NCBI RefSeq assembly: GCF_000001735.4
Contig: NC_003070.9
Span: forward strand, 25,963,971-26,027,970
Direction of reading: 5' to 3'
Length of the DNA stretch: 64,000 nucleotides
From: Arabidopsis thaliana
Taxonomy: Eukaryota > Streptophyta > Magnoliopsida > Brassicales > Brassicaceae
Under the pieces are notes generated by a model. It saw only the letters and a list, made by a program, of their open reading frames with translations, made no database searches and was not told the DNA's origin. Below are positions 45,145-56,327 of the stretch, piece after piece. Every line of letters begins with the position of its first letter. Position 1 is the first letter of the stretch. The position numbers were made by a program, and so were the translations under genes.

Positions 45145-48100
45145 ATACAGATTGTCAAAGTGTTGGACGTGTATATGCAGTCCATAATTGCATTTTTATT
45201 GTTTATTTTAACAACATTTAATATCATCTTATCAAAAAAAAAAAAAATGAATATCTTAAACTAATGACTTCTGGTGTAGACACGAGTTTCTAATGGTGAC
45301 ATTATGTGTTTTCTTTTTTTTTTCGTTCTTTTTTTTTGTTAAAGACATTATGTGTTTTCGTTGGATATTTACTTGCTATATATTCTATTTTGTAATCACT
45401 GTAAATGTTTTAAAAGATAAAACAAATTGGATCAACAAGTTCGATGATATTAATCTACGTTTCCGCATAAAATTTCTCTGGATATAAAGAAGGAAAAAAA
45501 ATGATATCATTAAGCTGGCTAGGGATTGCAAGAAAAATTACAAATGTATATTAAACTGATATTTAGAAAAAAGATAGAAGAATTTAATGTAAAAACAAAC
45601 TTTTTAACAAAAGTAATTTTATGTCAAATCATATATATGAATTAAATTAAAGGGACCGGATCTAGGGGTTTATGACTTTTATCTATGTTGCTACTATTGC
45701 AGATGATATAGTACATGCCTCCCTCTGCAAAATCTTGCAGACGTATTTAATTTTGCTTCAAAAATATCAAGACCCTAAATGTCACTCCTCGTACATTAGT
45801 TTTTGCTAAAATAAGCTGTGTTGGACATTATTCAACCATGTCTTCGTATAAATATGATTTATAATTAACAATACACCTTAATCATGTGTAATAAAAATAA
45901 TAACTATTAACTTATCCAAAATTACTCAAGAGAGTGAAAACAATCAATCCAATTAATACTTTCGTAGAATAAATATTTTCAAACAAGCATATACATATGG
46001 TGTAAGATACCATTGGTTTAAGATCGATATATCTATGTTTTCACTTTATATTCACTAGCCTCTACATCGTACAGATATTAATTATGACACATATGCGATG
46101 CAAAAAGACAAAAATAGATGACCAATTAAGATATTAAAATTATATATTAAACAATACATGGTGTGAATATGATTACATTTATTCAAGTTTGATGCCAGCA
46201 AGCCTTGACTTGCCCACATGTTATAAATTAAGAATGGTCCTTTCCTGATCTTTTGATCAGTTTTTTTTTTTTTTGTTTCTCTCATAAAATTTTCACGCAA
46301 AATGATTTCACTGCAAAACTGAGGACAAAACTTGTCATGATTCACAACTTTTTTCTTCATCGTGAAATTTTCACTCAATTGCATTAATAAGTTAAATATA
46401 AAAATCGTTTAACTGTAGAGAAACAACCAAAACAATGGATCTTCTTCAGAACATCCAACTATACATACATTGGACTCAAAAGCAGAATCTCTTGATTTGC
46501 CACTTATATTTATTTTTTTTGTTAAAGGATTTACTTTATGTTTAAGGATGTTTTCTACACTGCACTACAAATTTTCTGTTTGAGGTTATGAGGGTTAACA
46601 TATATATAAAAGTTAAGTTCTCTATACTGCTGGATTCTGAGTTATGTATAATCATTTTGACATGAGACAAACTATTAGTCCAATCCATAAAAAGAGTGAT
46701 AACTCATCAACATAGCTTTTTGGGAGCTATACACGCTTTATTGTTGAAATTTGAGACAGAACAAGCATATATATTTGTTGGCATACTAATTATAGAGAAG
46801 ATGGATTAAGAAGTGTGGGCTTTGAGTTAAATCAAAATCAATTTAAAAAAAATATATTCAAAAAGAGAAACTTGAAAAGATAGTGAAGAAAGGAGGAGCT
46901 ATAGGATGGATTCCATCTTTTGTGCATGCACTGCCCCCACAGGGAAATTGGAAGGAGACAAGTGATCAATCACACGTCTCTTTCAGTGACTAACTTTTTT
47001 GCATTCTTCACTTTCCTTAGATTTCCTACTTCGACACACATATTTAGCTTACTTACAATTTTATTTGATTAGAGTTTTCCTCTCAATGTTAGAACCAATA
47101 TATACATACATTGAAGTTTGCTCTCAAAGTTAGAACTAATACATAAATAGATTAATAAAAGTCATGGATTTCTTTAGTTAATAACAACAAAAACAAAAAC
47201 AAAAAAAACAAGAAGAAAACATGAATAACTAACTATTTTTATTTAATATGCTTTTAAACATATATTTTGTACCACTGTACGGTAGTCTAATTCCAAAATC
47301 AACAATAACAAAGTCTCTGATCGATATAGTATCTAATTTTAAAATTTTATTGATACTTTAATTTGCATCTAAGAAACTTTAACTATGGACAATGAGAAAT
47401 TATCCTCAAGTTTTATTTATGTATCCATTTTTCTCAATAGAAAATTGCATCATAAAAAAAAAAAAAAAACTAAACCAAATCTCATCATTGGCATTAAGAG
47501 ACAAATGTGAATATTTTCAAATTTTGACTTGAAACATCCTAGACCAGAGGTGTAACTGAAAAATTTAGAATATGATCAGTTGAAAATAGAAGATTAATTA
47601 GTTGTACGTAATAGGGTAATCGTGGACTAGAAATAATGAGACGATATCTATATCTGCATCTTAAAAAGGTGACCGAAATTAAATTATGTTTATTTTAAAA
47701 AAGGTTGGGGACTATCAACTATGACTGTGAGAGATGGGACGATTGCCAAAAAAGGGAAGAGAGCTAATAAGAAATTAGGGTTTAGTCAGGTTTCCATGCT
47801 CGTATAACTTCATTACTCCGACTCTTTAAAGCGTTGCCTTTACCCTCTCCTCTAGCTATCTAGCAATTTAATACTACCCATTATTCATGCATCCACTACT
47901 TTACGTACACTTAATATATAATAATTTTTCTATTTGTCATGTATATCTCAAAATATGCCCTCTTTTTCTTGTCGTGTACTAAATTTTTCTTGTGCCTAAT
48001 TATCATGGCTTAGTCGACTTAATATTGAATGATAACTAATCAATTAGCTTACCGGTTATGAGGAGACGAGCGTTTATATTTTTTATGTTTGTGACTGAAT

Positions 48101-49100
48101 CATTAAGAACTTTTACATATCATGGTTTCGGTGTTCAAAACTCAGATTGACAAAGTAATTGACCATTATATATATTATGGTGTTTTAGTGGTACAACATA
48201 ATCTAAATAAGTGGAGGTGCAACATCTGTAAACTTCCCTGAGCGATCTTTTTTTCTTTCCCTAATTAGAAAAACAAGAAATTCTATAATTTGAAATGAAA
48301 CGAAAAAAAGTCAAAAGGAAAGTTCACCAAACCCACTTGAGTTTAATAGAAACACACAAAGCTAAGAAGTATCACAGTTCACATCACACGTAGAGTCTCT
48401 ACTCATTCGCAGCTTCTACTCTTCCTCTTCCGGAAACCCTATCGCTCTCTTTCTGATTTGACTTGTCTTTATTATTTATTAGTTGTTGTTCCTAATTAAT
48501 CACTTTCTCTTATGTGTTTTCAATTTAGACAACGTAGGCTTTAATAGTTGATATTTCTCGTACCAGTTTTGAAAGTTCTCTTATTCTAGACATTAAACTT
48601 TATTGATCTTACGCCTCCATTTAACGTTTTGCTTTATGGTTTTTGATTAGACTAAGTTATCTGTTTATTTTTATTTTTCTTCTATTCTAAATTTTCATTT
48701 TCTCATGTTTGTTTTGTGTAGGTATAGTTTCTTCTATATATTTTAAATATTAGTAAGAAATTTTCCTAACCTCGATCGGTTGTCATAAATTTGATTATGC
48801 CCAAAATACTCAAATGTTGTTAATACCGATATGACAGGTAAAATGAAATCTAAAAATATCACAAATGAGTACTTTTTATGTGTACTTTGTGAGTTAAGTC
48901 CCAATACGAAAATGAATCATAATGTACAGTATCGGGCTTTTTATGACAAGAGATCCTACTAAACTCTTGTGGGCTGAATACAAAGGCTAGCAAATAAGAC
49001 TTAAAAGAAACTTTACAACTGCGAATAGACAAAGGGATTTTAAAACTGCCAATAAACTTTATAAAATGAACTAAATTCTTCTGAATTTCATACGGAAAAA
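45145..49100. other. CRC upstream region and intergenic DNA
   Basis: No gene is visible in about 4 kb. Less AT-rich blocks stand out at 46900-47000 and 47700-47880, and a leader-like block at 48370-48460. Conserved CRC control modules are known to lie in this kind of position; I cannot delimit them from one sequence. Confidence 0.45.
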
Positions 49101-49160
49101 CAAAATAAACTTATTTTTAACACATCTCAAGTCTTAAAACCATACAACAAATCATATCAA

Positions 49161-50739
49161 CTAATCAACATTTTTGAACCTTTTCGTCATCATTGCATCG
49201 CATAGCCTTGCCGCGTCTACATTATCTCTAACATTATGAACTCTAATGATATTAGCACCTTTTAGTATCCCAGCAGTAACACAAGCAACAGTTGCAGCAT
49301 CTCTTTCACTTGCCTCAGGACGACCACAAATATCTCCCAAAAATCTCTTCCTTGAAGGTCCTATAAGTATAGGTGCATGAGACAATCCTATACTCTTCTT
49401 AGCCATCTCTTCCCTGATTTTTGGTAGCTCCATGACAATATCTAAATTATGATCTATTCCCTTAGAAAATCCAATTCCTGGATCAATCATAATCCTCCAA
49501 GCTGGAATCCCAGAGAGTTCTGCTTCTCTTACTCTCTCATAAAGCTCTGTGGCAACATCTTTGCATATTTCATTATACTCCAAATTCTCTTTGTTTTGCA
49601 TTGTACATGGATCTCCTCTCATGTGCATGATCATATAAGGAACATCAGAATCCGCAACAACCTTATGCATGTTCTCGTCTAAACTTCCTCCGGATACATC
49701 ATTCAAAATGTCAGCTCCATTTCTTATTGCTTCTAAAGCAACCTCAGAGTTAAAAGTGTCCACTGATATGAGCTTTCCCTTCATCTCTGCCATACCGCGA
49801 ACAACTTTTAAAACCGGAATCAGTCTATCTATCTCTTCTTGACTAGATATTCTTGAGGCCATCGGCCGTGTTGACTGTGCACCGATATCAATAATATCTA
49901 CACCTTCAGATATCATAGACCGGACCCGAGAAACCGCGGTATCTACCGATTGAAACTTACCTCCATCACTAAAGCTATCAGGAGTAAGATTAAGTATACC
50001 CATCACATAAGTTTTCTTAGAAAAATCCCATAAATGATCTCCTATTGGTATAACCCTTTGTATAATACCGTCTTTTCCAAGCAATGACTCACCACCTAAC
50101 CGCTCCCACGCTTGGAAAATTCCACCTGAATGCATTGAGAGTGAATGCCAATATGCAACTATTTTATCATTATCAATATCTTCCGTTCCAAGCAAATCTA
50201 CCAAAGGTGCTAAAACAAATGGTCTTTCCCAGATTCTCTCATGGGGAATGATAAGTTTATCAGAAATTATCTTGTGCTTTCCATAGAACAATATGTCCAA
50301 GTCAAGTGGTCTTGGTCCATACCTTAAACCATTTTCTTCACGACCCATCTCTTTCTCAATTTTCTTGAGAACGTTCAAGAGTTCATGAGGTTTGAGCTTT
50401 GTGACACCTCTTATTGCAGCGTTGAGAAATCTTGGTTGGTCGGTCACATGAACAGGTTCTGTTTCGTACAAACAACTGTGTCTGGTTACACTGATCCCAT
50501 AGTCTTTCATCAATCGTAAAGCTTCTTTGAAATTATTCATTCTGTTTCCAACATTGCTTCCCAAAGCTATCACGACTTCTTCGAAAGTTGTTGTTTCCAA
50601 AGATGTGAAATCTGAGTCATATACAAAACATGTTTCGAAGGTGAAATATGATTCAATACTTAACAGAAATTAGTGTATCAAAACGTAAACGCTGTTTTTT
50701 TCAACGAAAATGAAACGGATGAAAAAGATACGAACCCAT
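49161..50739 (-). CDS. CytHPPK/DHPS: HPPK/DHPS, cytosolic folate biosynthesis enzyme
   Basis: Exon 1 contributes only ATGG (50736-50739) and exon 2 is 49161-50611, together 484 aa starting MDFTSLETT. The long open frame itself starts with TTG at 50600, so the spliced start is required. The N-terminal half is HPPK (6-hydroxymethyl-dihydropterin pyrophosphokinase): ALGSNVGN, GPRPLDLDILFY, PHERIWERPFVLAPL. The C-terminal half is dihydropteroate synthase: GILNLTPDSFSDGG, DIGAQSTRP, NDVSGGS, MHMRGDP, DPGIGFSKG, GPSRKRFLG. It joins pyrophosphate-activated pterin to p-aminobenzoate. The main plant enzyme is mitochondrial; this copy lacks a presequence, as in the known cytosolic, stress- and seed-linked isoform. 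It matches At1g69190 from memory. Confidence 0.96.
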
Positions 50740-50799
50740 TTTAGAATAGGTTCCTCCAAAATATCAGTATTGTCTGCTTCGATCTGACCTTAAAGTATA

Positions 50800-51700
50800 C
50801 AAAACTATGAGTTTAGTCTTAGATAACAACGAAACAATTATTAGAAACACAAAAAATGGGTTCTAATATTTTAAGAACCAAGGAAGTAAACAATACTTAT
50901 GTATGAGAGAGGCAAGGTGGTAGCCAATTTTCACCTACTTTTTTTCTGAACTTGTTGTGTTATCCAAGTACCTTCTGTCTTTCACGCTCGTCAAAAGTCA
51001 GCTTCTCTTTTGAATTAGATATGAAGATCTAGAAAAGAAAAGAAAAAAGAGAAGAAAACTTTGTTTTTAGAGAGATTTTGAAATTGGTAATGAATCTCTC
51101 ATAATTTTGAAATTGGTAGTGAATCTCTCATAATTCTTTTCATTATCTATTCTATCTTTTACCATTTAAACATATATTTGGATAGATGATGGAAAATTGT
51201 GTGTTAGTCTCCAGCTATTTCATTCCATTTTTAAAAAATATCAAAATTTTCATAGATTTGTTCTGACTACATCAATTTTCTTTCATTCCACTCAAGGCAC
51301 TCATGGTTACATTACCAATAGAAATTAATTAACCATACAAAATTCTAATTATTATAACTCCAGACGATATTATTTTCACTATATAGCAAAAAATAGCCGT
51401 TTTACCATAACATATATACAGTCTATATTTTTTGACGAAAAATAAATAAATATACAGTATATATATATATATATATCCTCGTGTTAGAATTGTATTAAGT
51501 TTTTCATCACACCATCTTTAGGCATTATTTCTATGCCAATCAAATCATTTACTCGTAAATCATCATAGTAATTATGATTTCAGTTAATCGTAAGTTTTTT
51601 GTAGCTTTGTGATGATGAGCCAATTAACTTCACAACAAAATATTTTCCTTGAAGTAGTTTTTTAATAGCAAACGATTTCACGAAAAACTTTACATAACAA
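50800..51700. other. Intergenic region between HPPK/DHPS and FLN2
   Basis: Divergent promoter space. It contains a GA-rich block (51030-51060), a short direct repeat (GAAATTGGTA...GAATCTCTCATAATT, near 51081 and 51109) and a (TA)n run near 51453-51475. No gene is visible. Confidence 0.45.
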
Positions 51701-52047
51701 ATATTTCTACCTACATTAAAAGAATGTCATATAGACAATACTAAATTCACTAGCTTTAAAGAAGAAAAATGAGCCGTAAATAAATTATAGTAGACAGAAT
51801 AGGGACATCTTGACGTTTTAGTATTTTGATCATAGAATGCTTGCCGTTTCGTTAAAGCGCTAAACCTCCTCCTCATCCTCTCCCAGCTAGCTCCTCTTGC
51901 GGTTTCAGAGCTTAAACCCCAATCTCCCTCAAAACTCATAAACATATTGCTCTCCTTTGTTCATTTCTGGGTTTACGCTTCTTTCGACTTTATGGGTTTC
52001 GGAGCTTAGTTTTACTACAATTTCGTTTGGAAAAGAGCTCTTATTTG

Positions 52048-54395
52048 ATGTTCATGGCGTCTCTCTCCTTCACCCAATTCTTATCATTCCCCAGGTCCCT
52101 TTGCTTCTCTCTCTCTCTTGTTTTCTAACCTTAGGAAATTTTAGTATATGGGTTTCTATGGATTTGGCGTAGAACCAGTTTACTGCCCAAAAATGTGCGA
52201 ACTTTAAGTTTAGCTCATCTTATCTTTCTACAGAAGAATGGAGTAACAATGATTTGAATTGAGGGCTATATTTGTCTTTCTGTTTGAAAATTTCACATTT
52301 TGATGTAATGGTTTTCTCATAGCTGTGCTTTGATTTTGGCAGATGCAATGCAGATGTTCCTTGTCTGCTCCAGTCGCATGGTTTTGTGAAGTTTAGAGGT
52401 GAAAGATGGAATGGGAAACAAAGCTTTTCTATGGCTGCTGGTAGGAGAAAGTTATCAGAGTCAGCACCTCTTGAAGAAGAAGGTAATGATGGAAACGGTG
52501 CGGTTGTGGGAAAGAAACCATCTAAAAGTGTTAAGAGAACAACGAAGAAGAAGGTTGTGGTTAAGGATGAACCATTAGAAGAAATTTCTGAATTTTTGGT
52601 TGATAATGATGATGTTTTAGACAAGGAAAGCATTGTCTCAGCTTTGAAACCAAAAAAGACAAGAACTAGAAAGAAAGGTAATGACTTTTACCATTTCTGA
52701 GCTGATGGTTCTCACTTGATGATTCACGAGTACTTAATTTGAATTCGACATATATACAGCTGCAGCAGCTTCTTCTGATGTGGAGGAAGTAAAAACCGAG
52801 AAGAAAGTGAGACGAAAGAGGACTGTTAAGAAAGATAAAGATGTGGAGGATGATTTAGCTACTATTATGGATGCTGAGGTTAGTGATGTCGAGGAAGCAT
52901 TGGCTGTTGAAAGCACTGATACAGAGAGTGAAGAAGAAGAGATTGATCTGAGTAAACATGAAGGTGAAGATATTAGTCACACTTATGGATGGCCTCCTCT
53001 CGTGTGTTGCTTTGGATCTGCACAACATGCTTTTGTGCCTTCGGGAAGGCCAGCAAACAGGCTATTAGATTATGAACTACACGAACGGATGAGAGATGCA
53101 AAGTGGGCTCCAGAGAAGTATATCCGGGCTCCTGGAGGATGTGCAGGAGGTGTTGCTATTGCTCTTGCAAGCTTGGGTGGTAAGGTTGCTTTTATGGGCA
53201 AACTTGGGGCTGATGACTATGGTCAAGCCATGTTGTATTATCTGAATGTGTGCAAAGTCCAAACTAGATCAGTTAAGATTGATGGTAAAAGGGTTACGGC
53301 GTGTTCTACTATGAAGATCAGCAAGAGAGGTCGCTTGAAATCGACTTGTATTAAGCCATGTGCAGAGGATTCACTTTCAAAATCTGAAATCAACGTTGAT
53401 GTGCTCAAAGAGGTAATATATTGTCCTGGAGATTTGGAACATTGAGTTTTTGGCTCTTTTTCTTGTTCACCAATCTCTTAACTTTGGTGCAGGCGAAAAT
53501 GTTCTACTTCAGCACGCATTCTCTACTCGATAAGAAGATGATGTCAACTACGATACAAGCCATCAAGATATCAAAGCAACTAGGCAATGTCATTTTTTAT
53601 GACTTGAATCTCCCTTTACCACTATGGCACTCCAGCGAAGAAACCAAGTCTTTCATACAGGAAGTGTGGAATCTTGCAGACGTCATTGAAATCACAAAAC
53701 AGGAACTTGAATTCTTATGCGGAATCGAGCCTACTGAAGAGTTCGATACAGAAAACAATGACATCAGTAAGTTTGTCCATTACCCGCCAGAAACTGTGGA
53801 ACAGCTTTGGCATGAAAATCTCAAGGTCTTGTTTGTGACCAATGGCACTTCTAAGATCCATTACTATACCAAAGAGCACAATGGTGCTGTTTCCGGAATG
53901 GAGGATGTTCCCATTACTCCTTTTACAAGGGATATGTCAGCATCTGGAGATGGCATCGTTGCAGGTACATTTTCACTTGTGTCATTTGTTTTTCATAGCA
54001 ATTTGGAAGTTATGCTTGCGATTAACTGAACCACACTACTCTCTATTTCAGGTCTAATAAGAATGCTTACGGTTCAGCCAGATCTTATGAACAATAAAGG
54101 GTACCTGGAACGCACAGCGAGATATGCAATTGAGTGTGGTATTATTGATCAATGGTTGCTGGCACAAACCCGAGGATATCCTCCAAAGGATGACATGGAA
54201 GAAGAAGAAGATGATGAAGAAGAAGATGAAGTGGAATCAGATCCAAACGGTATAAGATCGATAACAGAGAAGGAATACAGAACCTCAAAGCCTTATGATG
54301 AACCAGATGGTCCATACGTTATGAAACCAGTAGAGGAAAGGGAGTACAAGAAGTTAGAGCTTGTTGGCTCAATGTTTGAAGATGGTAGTTTATGA
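52048..54395 (+). CDS. FLN2: Fructokinase-like protein 2, plastid PEP-associated
   Basis: Exons 52048-52094, 52343-52677, 52760-53412, 53493-53964, 54052-54395 give 616 aa. Two in-frame ATGs lie at 52048 and 52054, two codons apart. The N-terminus is Ser/Phe/Arg-rich (chloroplast transit peptide), then a long charged Lys/Glu region (residues about 60-190), then a pfkB sugar-kinase domain: GGCAGGVAIALASLGGKVAF and, at the catalytic end, DMSASGDGIVAG instead of the usual DT.GAGD, so kinase activity is doubtful. A Cys-Cys pair (codons 53005-53010, LVCCFG) matches the pair used by FLN proteins to bind thioredoxin z. FLN proteins are subunits of the plastid-encoded RNA polymerase complex and are needed for chloroplast development. 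It matches At1g69200 from memory. An acidic Glu/Asp run lies near the C-terminus. Confidence 0.97.
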
Positions 54396-54612
54396 TTTTC
54401 ATAAGATTTGATAATGTTTCTGTTAGTCAGCTTTTTTTTCCTGTTCACATCTTACAACATCTTAGTAGTGTGAATTTTTGTCATATGTTTTGATATCTCA
54501 CTCACCATCTCAACTAATACAAAATCACTTGAAATTATCCGGAAACAGCAATGTGAAACTGCAGTGACGATGAACTTACTTTAATAGCAACTCTACTTCT
54601 ACGTCTACTTAA

Positions 54613-56088
54613 CTAATCCAAGTAGAGATTTATCTTCTTGTGATCTGCGAAAGGCAGTGTGATTCTCAAGTCCTTTTGTTTCCGGCTTAACGGTCTGCCT
54701 TTGCTTTCGGGATCTCTGTTCTCCCTTACATCTGCTAATTTCCAGACACAGTTATCTGATTCTGCATCTATAGACTCCAAGAGGAACACTCCACTCTTTA
54801 CTGCTTTCCTCGAGTTTGTTTCTTCTACATAGCTTACTGTCATTGGCATATCCTTGAATCGGGGCAAGTCCTCTGGGACTCTCAGTAGCCTCTCCGCTCC
54901 TGGAGATGACACCTACACAGAAAAAAAAAAAACGGAAACAAAATTTTGTAACAAAACTGAACCAAGTGAGAGTTGATTCACTGGGGAAAGACTCTTTTTG
55001 ACCTCAAGGGCTAGATCCTCTGGGATTACTTTTTCAGCCCCAGCATCATCTAGTCTTTTCTTAAATTCTCGACTAAATTCCTCAAGCTCATCCATGGTAG
55101 GACATCCATATCTTTTTTGTACAATAAAAAAGAAGAAGCTTTCGTTAATTCTCAAAACATACTGCTCTTTTGCAATGGTTTGATGATATAGAAGGGTGAA
55201 GAATCTTACTCAGTGGAGAGTTTGTCTAGTCTGACGTATATATATCCACGCGGTGAAGTTTTGAAAGCAAACAATTCCAAGTCTTTCTCAGACTGCTTCA
55301 AAACTTGTGCAGCTATAGAGAGAACTCTTTCACCCCATGCTACACCTTTAAGAACAATTCCACCACCATCTCCTCCATCACCAAGCTGTAAAACAGAAGA
55401 AAGATTAGCTTATAAGAATCTAAGAAACAGAGTGGCGATTTTGACGTGAAAATGTAGTAGAAAGAGATATACCTGTGATTCAACATCCTCATCTTCGTCT
55501 TCTTCCCAATCTTCTATGACCTCAACATCATCAGTTGCTTTATCTGCCAATTTGATTGGAAGCAATGTTTTATGAGACCAATTAGTATCTTATGACCTTT
55601 ATGAAATACCAGATTCTAAGGACAAGAAAAAGCATTAAAATCATAAGGTCAAGGAAGCGAGAGAGCAAGCAACATTGAGAAGATACATTTTTTAGGCAGG
55701 AGACATTTTAACAAACACCTTAAAGACAAGAAAAAGGCAAACACACAGAAAGACCGTAAACAAATCCTAAAACCCAGAAAACAGAGAGGCAGTCAAAGAA
55801 AACAAGGTTTATTTATTTTATCTTACATTCAAAAGTGTCTTCTTCGTCGCCATTACTACCGGCGGTTTTTGGCGGTCGAGCTGAAGGAGAAGGAGAAGAA
55901 GACGAAGAAGAAAACGTAGAGATCGAAGAAGAGAAAGGAAAATAGCGAGGAAGAGTAAGACGTGTCGTCGTCTTTGGAAGTAGTAAGGAAGAAGAAAAAG
56001 TTCTAACGGAGATACAAGTCGCCGGTTTGGTAAAACGGCGAGAAGCTCGGAACAAAGCAGCTACAAAGAGATTTTGGTATCTCGCCAT
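54613..56088 (-). CDS. RimP-like (UPF0090) organelle protein
   Basis: Five exons: 55827-56088, 55473-55543, 55210-55385, 55003-55111, 54613-54912, giving 305 aa. The ATG is 56088; the upstream extension begins with GTG. The first about 85 residues are Ser/Arg-rich and look like a plastid or mitochondrial targeting peptide. An acidic stretch (VEVIEDWEEDEDED) follows, then a domain with YVRLDKLS.EYGCPTMDELEEF and LALEVSSPGAERLLRVPEDL, the signature of bacterial ribosome maturation factor RimP (EVSSPG..R.L). A role in organelle 30S subunit assembly is an inference from that family. The start lies only 240 bp from the SIK1 stop on the same strand, so its promoter overlaps the SIK1 3' end. It matches At1g69210 from memory. 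Confidence 0.88.
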
Positions 56089-56327
56089 GCTTTTTCGAAT
56101 TTCCCACAGAGACACGACTTGTAATAGTATTTATTATTAAACCTAAGGGGATACTATTTATACGAGTGTTACAAAATCCGTTTGTTCCATTCAATCTTCT
56201 AGCAATTGTGCTAAGAGGAGACAAAATTGATTGGTTTTTAATAAAAACTTCTAGGAAAATAAACATGTACTTGCTGAGACGACCTATACTAATACAAGAG
56301 TAGCAACAGATATGAACACAAGACTAT

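Noticed and set aside
48163-48180. CCATTATATATATTATGG-like AT palindrome in the CRC upstream region considered as a CArG box
   Set aside because: The AT core is 14 bp rather than 6, so it does not fit MADS binding. It is probably simple AT-rich sequence.
49449-49682. Plus-strand open frame within the HPPK/DHPS gene
   Set aside because: It is antisense to the well-conserved DHPS region.
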